This document shows positions 8,558 through 17,131 of a stretch of 64,000 bases of DNA, one piece after another; the first letter of the stretch is position 1; every line of letters begins with the position of its first letter. The notes beneath the pieces are model-generated. The model did not search any database. It had not been told where the DNA came from and saw nothing but the letters and a program-made list of their open reading frames with translations. The stretch is from the NCBI GenBank assembly GCA_022482785.1, contig JAKVON010000009.1, positions 33,563 through 97,562 on the forward strand, in the 5' to 3' direction. This DNA comes from Atopobiaceae bacterium. GTDB lineage: Bacteria > Actinomycetota > Coriobacteriia > Coriobacteriales > Atopobiaceae. Both the position numbers and the translations under genes were made by a program.

Positions 8558-10021
8558 ATGCAATCGAAGATCGCGCACGCCGCTGAGCGCAAGGCGTTCA
8601 GCATGGCTCTCGACCAGGCAATCAAGGGCGTCAAGGGAGACAGGCGCGAGGAGTCGCTCTCGAAGTTCCTCGAGATGGGCAACAAGCTTCTCGCCGGTAC
8701 CGCCCCCGACATGGCCAACTCGCTCTCGAAGGCCTTCTATCCCGGCTCCAAGTGGGAGCAGTTCATGTTCGACCTGGTCGACCGCATCGACCCGAACATC
8801 CTCAGGACCAGCGTCCTCAACGGCGCCTACGAGTCCGCGTTCCGCGGCCTGCGCACCACCACGCAGTCGGCCGACAAGTACGGCTGCAACGTGCCCTGGA
8901 TCATCATCTTCGACCCCACGAGCGCCTGCAACATGCACTGCAAGGGCTGCTGGGCGGCCGACTACGGCAAGAGCCTCAACCTCAGCTTCGACGACATGGA
9001 CAAGATCGTCTCCGAGGCCAAGGAGCTGGGCACCCACTTCTTCATGATGACCGGCGGCGAGCCCCTGGTGCGCAAGAAGGACGTCGTCAGGCTCGCCGAG
9101 AAGCACAACGACTGCATCTTCGGCCTCTTCACCAACGGCACCCTCATCGACCAGCCCTTCTGCGATGACGTCAAGCGCGTGGGCAACATCGTCTTCTCGC
9201 TCTCCCTCGAGGGCTTCGAGGAGGCCAACGACGGCCGCCGCGGCGACGGCTGCTTCCAGAAGGTCATGGACGCCATGGACCTCATGAAGGAGAACGGGCT
9301 GGCCTTCGGCGTCTCCACGGCCTACACCCGCGACAACGTCGAGAGCGTCACCTCCGACGCCTACTACGACCTCATCATCGAGAAGGGCGCGCTCTGGGCC
9401 TGGTACTTCCACTACATGCCCGTGGGCGAGGGCGCCAACGCCGACCTCATGCCCACCGTCGAGCAGCGCGAGTACATGTTCCACCGCATCCGCGAGGTCC
9501 GCGACTACGAGGGCGGCAAGTCCATCATGGCCATGGACTTCCAGAACGACGGCGAGTTCGTGGGCGGCTGCATCGCCGGCGGCCGCGTGTTCTGCCACAT
9601 CAACGCCCGCGGCGACGTGGAGCCCTGCGTCTTCATCCACTACTCCAACGCCAACATCCACGACAAGTCGCTGCTCGAGTGCCTCCAGCAGCCCGTCTTC
9701 CAGGCCTACCGCAAGAACTGGCCCTGGAACGACAACATGCTCCAGCCCTGCCCCATGCTCGAGAACCCCGAGATCCTCCCCCAGATCGTGCACGAGGCCA
9801 ACGCCGGCTCCACGGAGTACACCAGCCCCGAGGACGTCGACCACCTGTGCGCCCGCACCTCGCCCTATGCGGCGAGCTGGGCCCCGGTCGCCAAGCGCAT
9901 GTGGCTCGAGGAGCATCCCACCGGCAAGAAGGTCTACGAGGACGACATCTCGATGATGGAGATCGACAAGAAGGCCAGGATGCTGGCCGAGCAGGACGCG
10001 GAGGAGTCCGTCCTCGTGTAG
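8558..10021 (+). CDS. Radical SAM protein with SPASM-like C-terminus
   Basis: A 487-residue radical SAM enzyme. The cluster motif CNMHCKGC (CxxxCxxC) follows IIIFDPTSA, and MMTGGEPL is the SAM-binding GGEP motif. Other features are LFTNGTLID and a C-terminal Cys-bearing segment (GGCIAGGRVFCHINARGDVEPC) typical of SPASM/twitch-like proteins. The N-terminal ~110 residues form a helical extension before the barrel. The substrate is unknown. No ribosomal-peptide precursor or partner is adjacent and the gene appears to be a single transcription unit, with its own strong promoter, an AGGAGG Shine-Dalgarno and a good terminator. Peptide modification or heme/cofactor-related chemistry are possibilities I cannot separate. 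The palindrome over the promoter suggests induction by a small ligand. Confidence 0.85.
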   Translation: MQSKIAHAAERKAFSMALDQAIKGVKGDRREESLSKFLEMGNKLLAGTAPDMANSLSKAFYPGSKWEQFMFDLVDRIDPNILRTSVLNGAYESAFRGLRTTTQSADKYGCNVPWIIIFDPTSACNMHCKGCWAADYGKSLNLSFDDMDKIVSEAKELGTHFFMMTGGEPLVRKKDVVRLAEKHNDCIFGLFTNGTLIDQPFCDDVKRVGNIVFSLSLEGFEEANDGRRGDGCFQKVMDAMDLMKENGLAFGVSTAYTRDNVESVTSDAYYDLIIEKGALWAWYFHYMPVGEGANADLMPTVEQREYMFHRIREVRDYEGGKSIMAMDFQNDGEFVGGCIAGGRVFCHINARGDVEPCVFIHYSNANIHDKSLLECLQQPVFQAYRKNWPWNDNMLQPCPMLENPEILPQIVHEANAGSTEYTSPEDVDHLCARTSPYAASWAPVAKRMWLEEHPTGKKVYEDDISMMEIDKKARMLAEQDAEESVLV

Positions 10022-10050
10022 CGAGGAGGCTCCTGGATCGCAAGCCGACG

Positions 10051-10093
10051 AGACGGCCCGTGGCGCGAGACGCCGCGGGCCGTCTTCCCGTTT
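10051..10093 (+). terminator. Rho-independent-type terminator after the radical SAM gene
   Basis: A 15-base stem (AGACGGCCCGTGGCG paired with CGCCGCGGGCCGTCT, one G-U pair) encloses a 5-base loop. TTCCCGTTT follows the stem. Confidence 0.85.
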
Positions 10094-10171
10094 GCCTCGC
10101 TTGCCGGTGGCATGGCACGCGGGGTGGGGTAGAAACCTAGCGTCGCAGCACTCTCGTCGCGAAGGAGCCGG

Positions 10172-11275
10172 ATGTCCCGCAGCCTTGCCGATGGCCCAGC
10201 CATCGGGTCGAAGCAGCTCTCGAACAGGATCGCGATCGCCCCGCTGTACATGCCCTGCCTCAACGGGCCCCGCGGCGAGGTCACGAGGGCGACCGTCGAC
10301 CACTACGCCGCGCTCGCCGCGGGAGGGCCGGGCCTCGTCATCCAAGAGGCGACCTGCGTCCTCCCCACAGGCAAGATCGGCCCGCGCCAACTCGAGCTCT
10401 CCTCCGACGACCAGGTCGGGGCCCATGCCGCCATAGCCGCGGCCGTCCATGCGGCGGGCGTCCCCATCGTGATGCAGATCCATCATGCCGGGGTGCTGGC
10501 CTGCGATGACCGGCTCGTGAGCGCGAGCGAGTGCTCCCTCGAGAGGCGCGTCCGCCCGGACTCCGGCCGCTCCGACGCGGGAGGGAGGCGCCTCGCCCAT
10601 GCCCGCGCCCTCTCCGGGCCCGAGGTCGAGGACGTCATCGAGGCCTTCGTCGCGGCGGGGAGGCGTGCCGCCGCGGCGGGCTACGACGGCGTCGAGCTCC
10701 ACGGGTGCCACGGCTATCTCCTCTGCCAGTTCCTCAATTCCCGCATCAACCGCAGGGACGACGCCTATGCCGACCCCCTGCGCGTGATCCTCCCCATCAT
10801 GGAGGGCATACGCGCGGAGGCGCCCCCGGGCTTCCTCGTGGGCATCCGCCTGGCCTATGCCGAGCCCACGCTCGCCGACGGCATCGCGCATGCGAGGGGG
10901 CTCGACGCGGCGGGCGTCGACTTCATCGACGTCTCGTCGGGCTTCCCCGGGGCGTTCGAGCCCGACGTCCCTGCCGGCTGGCCCTACTCCGACCGTGCCT
11001 GGGGGGCCTCGCGCATCAAGCCCGTGGTCTCGGCCCCGGTCTTCGCGGTGGGCGGCATCCGCACCCCCGAGCAGGCGCAGGGCGTCCTCGACTCCGCCGG
11101 CGTCGACATGGTCGACATCGGAAGGAGCGCGCTCGTCGACCCGGGGTGGCCCGCGACCGCCCTCGCGGGAGGCACTCCTGGCGCGTGCGTCCATTGCAAG
11201 AGCTGCTTCTGGCGCTTCGATCCCGAGGGATGCCCTGGCAGGAAGCGCATGGAACGACGAGGACCGAAGGGATGA
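10172..11275 (+). CDS. OYE-family flavin oxidoreductase with C-terminal four-Cys motif
   Basis: A 367-residue FMN-dependent barrel enzyme of the old yellow enzyme / NADH:flavin oxidoreductase family. Recognisable parts: NRIAIAPLYMP at the N-terminus, MQIHHAG at the active site, ELHGCHGYLLCQFLNSRINRR (usually HGAHGYL; here Cys replaces Ala), FIDVSSGF and the phosphate site VFAVGGIRT. Unusually, the protein ends just after C-x2-C-x2-C-x8-C (CVHCKSC to GC). That is the layout used for the 4Fe-4S cluster in the longer 2,4-dienoyl-CoA reductase / trimethylamine dehydrogenase types, whose second flavin domain is missing here. Its stop lies within ten bases of the next gene's start, so the two are probably co-translated. 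The physiological substrate is unknown. Confidence 0.88.
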   Translation: MSRSLADGPAIGSKQLSNRIAIAPLYMPCLNGPRGEVTRATVDHYAALAAGGPGLVIQEATCVLPTGKIGPRQLELSSDDQVGAHAAIAAAVHAAGVPIVMQIHHAGVLACDDRLVSASECSLERRVRPDSGRSDAGGRRLAHARALSGPEVEDVIEAFVAAGRRAAAAGYDGVELHGCHGYLLCQFLNSRINRRDDAYADPLRVILPIMEGIRAEAPPGFLVGIRLAYAEPTLADGIAHARGLDAAGVDFIDVSSGFPGAFEPDVPAGWPYSDRAWGASRIKPVVSAPVFAVGGIRTPEQAQGVLDSAGVDMVDIGRSALVDPGWPATALAGGTPGACVHCKSCFWRFDPEGCPGRKRMERRGPKG

Positions 11276-11280
11276 CCAGC

Positions 11281-11700
11281 ATGTACGGACTCAGGGCCCA
11301 GGCGCACTTCGACGCCGCCCACTTCCTCACGGACTACTACGGCAAGTGCGAGAACCTCCATGGGCATCGCTGGGAGGTCCTCGTCACCGTCGAGCAGGCG
11401 GAGCTGCAGACGGAGGGCACCATGCGCGGCATGGTGCTCGACTTCGGCGTCTTCAAGAAGGCGGTCAGGCAAGTCGCCGGGGAGCTCGACCACACGTTCC
11501 TGGTGGAGGAGGGCTCGCTCGACGCCACGACGCTCGACCTGCTCCGCGGCAAGGGCTTCGCGATGAAGGTCCTCCCGTTTCGCACGACGGCCGAGAACCT
11601 CGCCCGCTGGTTCTTCGGGCGCCTCGAGGCCGAGGGCCTTCCCGTGGTCGAGGTCGAGGTCGACGAGACCCCCGAGAACCGCGCCTTCTACCGCGCCTGA
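11281..11700 (+). CDS. queD: 6-pyruvoyl-tetrahydropterin synthase / QueD-like enzyme
   Basis: A 139-residue single-domain enzyme of the PTPS/QueD family, likely 6-carboxy-tetrahydropterin synthase in queuosine or 7-deazapurine synthesis. The zinc histidines are in FDAAHFL and in LHGHRW. The catalytic Cys precedes them in GKCENLHGH, and the substrate Glu region is near VEVDETPENRAFY. ATG at 11272 overlaps the upstream stop as ATGA, but GAAGGG abuts it directly. ATG at 11281 has the proper 9-base spacing and matches the usual N-terminus. No queC, queE or queF is next to it, so the pathway role is inferred from family only. The 3' end overlaps the convergent membrane gene by 13 bases. Confidence 0.8.
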   Translation: MYGLRAQAHFDAAHFLTDYYGKCENLHGHRWEVLVTVEQAELQTEGTMRGMVLDFGVFKKAVRQVAGELDHTFLVEEGSLDATTLDLLRGKGFAMKVLPFRTTAENLARWFFGRLEAEGLPVVEVEVDETPENRAFYRA

Positions 11701-12482
11701 GCGCCCGCGCCCTCGCTCCGGCGGCCCCTGCGCCGGAGCCGGTCCCAGAGCAGGTACATGAGCAGCCACACCGCCACGAGCGCCGCAGCCGCGACCAGCA
11801 CGTAGCCGGGGCTCCCCACCAGGTCGTAGAGGTCCATGAGCGGCGTGTCGTAGGGCGGGTGGTTCACGAACATGAAGTTGGAGTCCGTCGCCCGGTCGAA
11901 GGGCCAGATGAGGGCGAGGTAGACGGCCGTCACGAGCATCGGCTGCCAGACGTGCGAGAGGCGCGGGGAGAAGTCGTGCCCCGTGAGCTGCATCGTCGTG
12001 AAGGCGATGATGAGGCTGTGCTCGACGAACCCGCAGAGGCTCGGCCAGGACCAGGCGGGGCAGAGGTCCCAGGAGGGAAAGAGCAGGGCGGCCGCCGCCC
12101 CCACCACGCCGAGGCACCACAGGACCTCGTTCAGGAAGTCGCTCGGCCAGAGGGCGCACACGACCAGGAGCAGCTCGCAGAGGTTGCAGGAGTAGAGCGG
12201 CCAGTACTCCACGGAGAAGACGCCCGAGGCGGCCATGATGGCGTCCTGCGAGGCGAGGAGGGCGACGGGCACGCAGGCGCAGGCCAGGAGCGCCTTGCGG
12301 CGGGGGGAGCCCCACGCGAGGCCGGAGGGCAGCCGCGCGTAGCGACGCGAGCAGGCCACCACGAGCGCGAGCGAGAACGCGAGCCAGACGAGGTGCGCCG
12401 GGCCGAAGTGCTCGAAGCCGAGCCTGCCCTCGGCTATCCAGAGGGGCTGCGCCCGGAAGAACCCCTCAATCCGCTCGGCCAT
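11688..12482 (-). CDS. YwaF/TIGR02206-type integral membrane protein
   Basis: A ~264-residue polytopic membrane protein with about seven hydrophobic helices. The layout (WPLYSCNLCELLLVV, then a helix ending LLFPSW, then EHSLIIAFTTMQL, then FMFVNHPP before the last helices) matches the conserved hypothetical YwaF-like family. Its biochemical role is not known. The inner ATG at 12482 is chosen because AGGAGG lies a few bases upstream; an in-frame ATG at 12500 is possible. The C-terminus is basic (RRRGRR). The gene is transcribed away from the divergent membrane gene at 12623 and overlaps the end of queD by 13 bases. Confidence 0.75.
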   Translation of the reverse strand: MAERIEGFFRAQPLWIAEGRLGFEHFGPAHLVWLAFSLALVVACSRRYARLPSGLAWGSPRRKALLACACVPVALLASQDAIMAASGVFSVEYWPLYSCNLCELLLVVCALWPSDFLNEVLWCLGVVGAAAALLFPSWDLCPAWSWPSLCGFVEHSLIIAFTTMQLTGHDFSPRLSHVWQPMLVTAVYLALIWPFDRATDSNFMFVNHPPYDTPLMDLYDLVGSPGYVLVAAAALVAVWLLMYLLWDRLRRRGRRSEGAGAQAR

Positions 12483-12622
12483 GGCCCCTCCTCTCGGCAT
12501 CCCAGGTTCATACCCACGGCACGGCGCGCCAAGCTCTCGCCCCTCGGGCAGGAAAGGGCCTGCGTTCGGGTACGAACCCGGATGGCCCCGGCGGATTCCG
12601 GGGCCGGACGGGAGGCCACCCC

Positions 12623-13201
12623 ATGGACGAAGCCTATTCCCCGGCGATCGCGCAGGTCGTACGCGGCCATTGGCTGCTCGCCCTGTGCACCGTCTTCTAC
12701 CTCGTCTGGTGGATCGTCTTCTTCCGCCCGCGCGCGGAGGGCGTCGAGGTCGTCGGGATGATGCGCGCCTTCGGCATCGGCTGCATCCTCGCCGCCGCGG
12801 CGCTCGGCGTGGCGGCCGTCTGGCAGATCGGCTCCGGCGCCGGCGCGCTTCCGGGGCCCGTCGAGGGAGTCCTCGTCAACGGCGGCGGGCTCCTGGCCTA
12901 CCTGGTGCTCCTCATGGTCACGATCGTGGCGTTCAAGCGGGAGCCCACCACCGAGCTCCTCCTGTTCGTGGGCTGGGCGACCCTCGAGGCGAACGTCCTG
13001 AACGGCTTGGCGGGCGCGGGGACCGTCCCGACGGCCGTCCTCGTCGTCCTTGGCGTGGTCGTGGCGGCCGGTCTCGTGGCGAGCACGGTGTGCTACGTGC
13101 TCTACTACGGCCTTCCCGCCTTCGCGGGCTTCGTCGACGGCTGCATTCCCCTGGTCGTCGTCGGAATCATCTCCGTCGTGCTCGCCGTCGCGATCGCCTG
13201 A
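12623..13201 (+). CDS. Hypothetical six-helix membrane protein
   Basis: A 192-residue protein made almost entirely of hydrophobic helices: about six, with short loops and one basic loop (FFRPRAEG). I do not recognise a named family. GGGAGG precedes the ATG. It is divergent from the YwaF-like gene, 140 bases apart, and lies 126 bases upstream of the aldolase gene. The spacer holds a TATGAT at 13271-13276 but no convincing -35. Confidence 0.65.
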   Translation: MDEAYSPAIAQVVRGHWLLALCTVFYLVWWIVFFRPRAEGVEVVGMMRAFGIGCILAAAALGVAAVWQIGSGAGALPGPVEGVLVNGGGLLAYLVLLMVTIVAFKREPTTELLLFVGWATLEANVLNGLAGAGTVPTAVLVVLGVVVAAGLVASTVCYVLYYGLPAFAGFVDGCIPLVVVGIISVVLAVAIA

Positions 13202-13327
13202 GGACCCCTGTCGAGGCGGCCGTTCGACCGCTCCCGCCGAGGCGGGGCGATTCTCTCGCGGGCGTAAGGGTATGATGCAAGAAGCGTACGGACGCAACGT
13301 TCATTTCGTCAATTGGGAGGCAGGCAT

Positions 13328-14201
13328 ATGCTAGTCAACGCAACCGACATGCTCCAGAAGGCCGAGGCCGGGCACTACGGCATCGGCGCGTTCAACACGA
13401 ACAACCTGGAGTGGGCGACGGCGATCCTCGACGCCGCCGAGGCCAAGCAGTCCCCGCTGATCATCCAGTGCACGGGCGGCGCCGCCAAGTGGCAGACCAG
13501 CTTCAAGGTCGTCTCCACGCTCGTCCACCAGCTCGTCGAGGACAAGAACATCACCGTGCCGGTGGCCCTCCACCTCGACCACGGCTCGTACGAGGACTGC
13601 TACAAGTGCATCGAGGCCGGCTTCACCTCGATCATGTACGACGGCTCTCACGAGAAGGACTTCGCCACGAACGTCGCCAACACCAAGGAGCTCGTGAAGG
13701 TCGCCCACGGCAAGGGCATCTCCATCGAGGCCGAGGTCGGCGGCATCGGCGGCACCGAGGACGGCATCACGGCGCAGGGCGAGATCGCAGACCCCGAGGA
13801 GTGCAAGCAGATCGCTGATCTCGGCGTCGACTTCCTCGCCTGCGGCATCGGCAACATCCATGGCCTCTATCCCGCGAACTGGGCCGGCCTCAACTTCGAG
13901 GCGCTCGAGGCCATCAAGGCCAAGACCGGCAACCTCCCGCTCGTCCTCCACGGCGGCACGGGCATTCCCCGTCGAGCAGGTCAAGAAGGCCATCGAGAAC
14001 GGCGTCTCCAAGATCAACGTCAACACGGACCTCCAGGTCGTCTTCGCTGCCGCGACGCGCAAGTACATCGAGTCCGGCGCGGACCAGCAGGGCAAGGGCT
14101 TCGATCCCCGCAAGCTCCTCAAGGGCGGCCGCGACGCCATCGTCGACCGTACGGGCGAGCTCATGGAGGAGTTCGGCTCGGTGGGCAAGGGCTGGAACTA
14201 G
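13328..14201 (+). CDS. fba: Class II fructose-1,6-bisphosphate aldolase, one frameshift
   Basis: Zinc-dependent aldolase of glycolysis/gluconeogenesis (fructose-1,6-bisphosphate to DHAP plus glyceraldehyde-3-phosphate), cytoplasmic. Visible motifs: GIGAFNTNNLEW, the catalytic/metal segment VALHLDHGSYEDC, the metal ligand in EAEVGGIGG, GNIHGLYP and the phosphate loop LHGGTGIP. At 13967-13970 a run of four Cs should be three; after it the correct frame resumes as VEQVKKAIENGVSKINVNTD to the stop at 14201. Corrected length is 290 residues, normal for the family. The start at 13328 has GGGAGG upstream. A tagatose- or ketose-bisphosphate aldolase is the main alternative. An inactivated glycolytic aldolase is unlikely, so the break is probably a sequence error. 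Confidence 0.88.
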
Positions 14202-14237
14202 CCCATCGCGGGCGGCAGGCCCGCAGCATCGACTCGG

Positions 14238-14275
14238 GGAGGGGTGCCTGGATTCCAGGTGCCCCTCCTTCCTTG
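14238..14275 (+). terminator. Terminator after fba
   Basis: GGAGGGG and CCTGG pair with CCAGG and CCCCTCC around a three-base loop with a 2x2 internal bulge, followed by TTCCTT. It lies 37 bases beyond the fba stop and can also serve the convergent gene. Confidence 0.75.
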
Positions 14276-14360
14276 TGCGGTGCGGGAAGGCTCGAGGGCC
14301 ATGGGGCAGGCGGTGCCGCTCGCACGTCCGTGGTGCCGGCCGCGCCCTCGGGGCAGGCGG

Positions 14361-14787
14361 CTACCTCGAGGTGCTCTGGCGGACGCCGAGGAGGAACAGC
14401 ACGGGAAGCACGACGCCGAGGACGGCACCTGCGACCTGCTCGGCCACGAAGATGTGGTTCTGGAGCGTGAGGGCGAGGCTCGCGAGCGCGAGCGCGATGG
14501 CGGCGCAGCTGAGCGTCGAGCCCAGGCGGTACCTGCCTTGGATTCCGCTGCGGGCGGCCAGCACCTGCACGGCGGCATAGGCGAGGAACGCGATGCCGGA
14601 GAGCACGAAGACGGTGGCCGGACTCGGGCATGTTCACCGTCGCGGAGAAGCCCTTCGCGCCGATGATCAGGACGAGGACCCCGACGAGCGCGGCGAGGCC
14701 TCCCTCGACCATCTCGACGAGGCAGACTATCCTGAGGAACCTGCTGGGGTTGGACTGCTCGGGCTGCTTGCCGGTCTGCTCTGGCAT
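14361..14787 (-). CDS. Hypothetical four-helix membrane protein, one frameshift
   Basis: After removing one extra base near 14622 the gene encodes 141 residues. A polar N-terminus (MPEQTGKQPEQSNP) is followed by four hydrophobic segments, two on each side of the frameshift: LAALVGVLVLIIG, VFVLSGIAFLAYAAVQVL, LSCAAIALALASLAL and AGAVLGVVLPVLFLL. The start is supported by GGAAGGGAG a few bases upstream. I do not recognise a family. It is convergent with fba. Confidence 0.6.
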
Positions 14788-14955
14788 CGGCGCTCCCTTC
14801 CTCTCTCCGTCTCGGGCCTTGCGGCAACAGTGGAACAGTCTAGCAGGAAAGGCGTTCGCGGGGCTGTCGCGAGAACCTGCGGAAATAGCCAAACGATATC
14901 TTGATGGCACTTACTACCTGGTGCGATGTGGCTGATATGAGGACTTGCGAAGGGG

Positions 14956-14984
14956 TTGGGGGCCCCATCCGTTCCTGCTATCAT
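14956..14984 (+). promoter_or_regulatory. Candidate promoter of the NlpC/P60 gene
   Basis: TTGGGG (14956-14961) and TATCAT (14979-14984) are separated by 17 bases, 80 bases before the NlpC/P60 start codon, in the spacer between divergent genes. Confidence 0.5.
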
Positions 14985-15063
14985 GGTGGAACCCTCCGGC
15001 ATCGCGCGACGGATGCCGACGTTGGCCCTGGCTTGATCTGAACACGAAACGAAAGAGGCCTCC

Positions 15064-16215
15064 ATGACCCGCTGTCTTCGAGAACTGATGGTTGCGCTCA
15101 CCGCCACCGTGCTCGTCTTCGCCCTGGCCGTGCCCTCGGTCTCGCGGCCGACGACGGCGCTCGCCGACACGTCGGCAGACATCCAGGCGCAGCTCGACGA
15201 TGCCAACGCCAAGCTCGACGACATCTACTCCAAGGCAGAGGCCGTCTCGGAGCAGCTGAACGACACCAAGGTGAAGCTCGACTCCACCCAGTCCCAGATA
15301 GACCAGATCCAGGCGCAGATCGAGCAGACCCAGTCCCAGATCGACGAGATGCAGGCGAGGATCGAGCAGAAGCAGGCGGAGCTCGACCATGCCCAGATGG
15401 TCCTCTCGGAGCGCGTCGCGGCCAACTACAAGGCGGGGAACGCCTCGTCCCTCGACGTGCTGCTCGAGTCGACGAGCTTCGACGACCTCGTCAGCCGCAT
15501 CTACTACGCGGACAAGTTCTCCGAGCAGAACGCCCAGATGATCCAGGACGTCAAGGACATCAAGGCAGACCTCGAGAGCCAGAAGAGCGCCCTCGACGAG
15601 CAGAAGTCCCAGCTGGAGAGCCAGAACGCCCAGCTCCAGGACCAGAAGGACCAGCAGCTGTCGCTGCTCAGCCAGCAGAGGTCCCAGCAGGCAGACCTCG
15701 ACGCCCAGTCGAAGCAGGCCCAGAGCTACATCGACAACCTCTCGAGCGAGCTGAAGCAGAAGCTGGCGGAGGAGGAGGCGGCACGCCAGGAGGCGGCCCG
15801 CAAGGCCGCCGCCGCTGCCGCGGCGTCTGCCGGCGCGAACGGGACCTACTACTCGGGCGGCACCGTCGGCAGCCTCACCCAGGACCAGCGCAACACGATT
15901 CTCGCGGCGGCGTACTCCATGCTCGGCGGCTCGTACGTCTGGGCCGCCTACGACCCGAGCGGCAGGACGTTCGACTGCTCGGGGCTCACGAAGTACTGCT
16001 ACGCCTGCGCCGGGGTCGGCATCGACCACAGCTCGTCGTCCCAGAGCTCCTTCTGCACGAAGTCCCTCTCGGAGGCGGTGCCGGGCGACGTCGTGTGGCG
16101 CTCGGGGCACGTGGGCATCTACATCGGCAACGGCCAGACCATCGAGGCCATGTCGCCGTCACAGGGAATCCGCGTGGGGACGCTCAGCTCCTTCTCGAGC
16201 TGCGGCCCGGCGTAG
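15064..16215 (+). CDS. Secreted coiled-coil NlpC/P60 peptidoglycan hydrolase
   Basis: A 383-residue cell-wall endopeptidase. An N-terminal signal peptide (LMVALTATVLVFALAVPSV) is followed by about 200 residues of Gln/Asp-rich coiled coil, as in RipA/PcsB-type hydrolases controlled by FtsEX. A short Ala-rich linker leads to the C-terminal NlpC/P60 domain: catalytic Cys in FDCSGLTKYCY and His in GHVGIYIG. The third polar residue follows near the C-terminus. It should cut stem peptides during cell separation. AAAGAGG precedes the ATG. It is convergent with the Rrf2 gene, with only 4 bases between the stops and no terminator visible there. Confidence 0.9.
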   Translation: MTRCLRELMVALTATVLVFALAVPSVSRPTTALADTSADIQAQLDDANAKLDDIYSKAEAVSEQLNDTKVKLDSTQSQIDQIQAQIEQTQSQIDEMQARIEQKQAELDHAQMVLSERVAANYKAGNASSLDVLLESTSFDDLVSRIYYADKFSEQNAQMIQDVKDIKADLESQKSALDEQKSQLESQNAQLQDQKDQQLSLLSQQRSQQADLDAQSKQAQSYIDNLSSELKQKLAEEEAARQEAARKAAAAAAASAGANGTYYSGGTVGSLTQDQRNTILAAAYSMLGGSYVWAAYDPSGRTFDCSGLTKYCYACAGVGIDHSSSSQSSFCTKSLSEAVPGDVVWRSGHVGIYIGNGQTIEAMSPSQGIRVGTLSSFSSCGPA

Positions 16216-16219
16216 CCGG

Positions 16220-16666
16220 TCAGGACTCGTCTGCCGGCAGGGCCGCGAGGCCGTCGTCCTCGATGCTCGCGATGTCGGCGAGGGTCTTGGAGTCGAGGTA
16301 GGCCGAGGTCACCTTGCCGAGGTCGAGCCAGACGGGCTTGGTGGGGCATTCGTCCGCGCGCGGGCATACCTGCGCGTTCGAGCAGTCGAGGCAGGCCACG
16401 GGCGCAAGGGTCCCCTCCGCGGCGCGGAGGATCTCGCCGAGGGTATAGCCCTCGGCGTCCCTGGCCAGCTTGTACCCGCCGCCCTTGCCGCGCTGCGAGA
16501 GCACGTAGCCGGACTTGTGCATGAGCGAGATGACCTGTTCGAGGTACTTGCGGGAGATGCCCTGGCGCTTGGCGATGTCGCCGAGCGAGACCCACCCCTC
16601 GTGGCTGGCCAGGTCGGCCATCACGCGCAGCGCGTAGCGCCCCTTCGTGGTGAACATGCCTGCCAT
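16220..16666 (-). CDS. Rrf2-family regulator of the suf operon
   Basis: A 148-residue DNA-binding regulator of the Rrf2 (IscR/SufR-like) family. The N-terminal winged helix (TTKGRYALRVMADLA, KRQGISRKYLEQVI, GYVLSQRGKGGGYKL) is followed by four cysteines spaced C-x2-C-x5-C-x5-C (CLDCSNAQVCPRADEC). These could hold an Fe-S cluster that senses cluster supply. It is the last gene of the suf operon, 3 bases after sufU, with a GGAGG ribosome site. Autoregulation of the operon is the likely role; it is inferred from context, and no clear operator is visible upstream of sufC. Confidence 0.88.
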   Translation of the reverse strand: MAGMFTTKGRYALRVMADLASHEGWVSLGDIAKRQGISRKYLEQVISLMHKSGYVLSQRGKGGGYKLARDAEGYTLGEILRAAEGTLAPVACLDCSNAQVCPRADECPTKPVWLDLGKVTSAYLDSKTLADIASIEDDGLAALPADES

Positions 16667-16669
16667 CGC

Positions 16670-17131
16670 TCAGCCCTCCCCTTCGGTGGTGGTGACGCCG
16701 TCGCCGTGCTCGAGCATCTCCTCGAGCGTGCGCCAGGCGAGCTCGGCGCACTTCACGCGCGCGGGCATGTGCGAGACGGAGCTGAGGCAGCTCGCCTCGT
16801 CGAGCTCCTCGAGGCGAGCCGGGTCCTTCTCGGAGCCGCGGATCATCTCGCCGAAGAGCCTGCAGAGGCCGATCGCCTCCTCGGGGGTCTTGCCCACCAT
16901 GAGGTCCGACATCATGTCGGCCGAGGCCTGGGAGACGGCGCACCCGTGGCCGGTGTACGCGGCCTCGGCGATGCGGCCGTCCTCCCCCATGCGCACCTGC
17001 AGGACGAGGTCGTCGCCGCACGAGGGGTTCACCCCCTCGTGCGTCGAGGTGGCGTCGTCCATCTCGTACTTGTAGTCCGGGTGGCTGACGTGATCCATCA
17101 GCGAGGCGTTGTACAGGTCATTCATTGCCAT
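16670..17131 (-). CDS. sufU: SufU-type Fe-S scaffold / sulfur-transfer protein
   Basis: A 153-residue zinc-binding SufU that accepts persulfide sulfur from SufS and passes it to the SufBCD scaffold. The three conserved cysteines are in NPSCGDDL, GHGCAVSQAS and RVKCAELAW. The spacing between the second and third includes the extra segment typical of SufU rather than IscU. The start at 17131 is chosen over 17125 because GGGAGG lies 6 bases upstream. It overlaps the 3' end of sufS by 14 bases, which suggests translational coupling. Confidence 0.92.
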   Translation of the reverse strand: MAMNDLYNASLMDHVSHPDYKYEMDDATSTHEGVNPSCGDDLVLQVRMGEDGRIAEAAYTGHGCAVSQASADMMSDLMVGKTPEEAIGLCRLFGEMIRGSEKDPARLEELDEASCLSSVSHMPARVKCAELAWRTLEEMLEHGDGVTTTEGEG

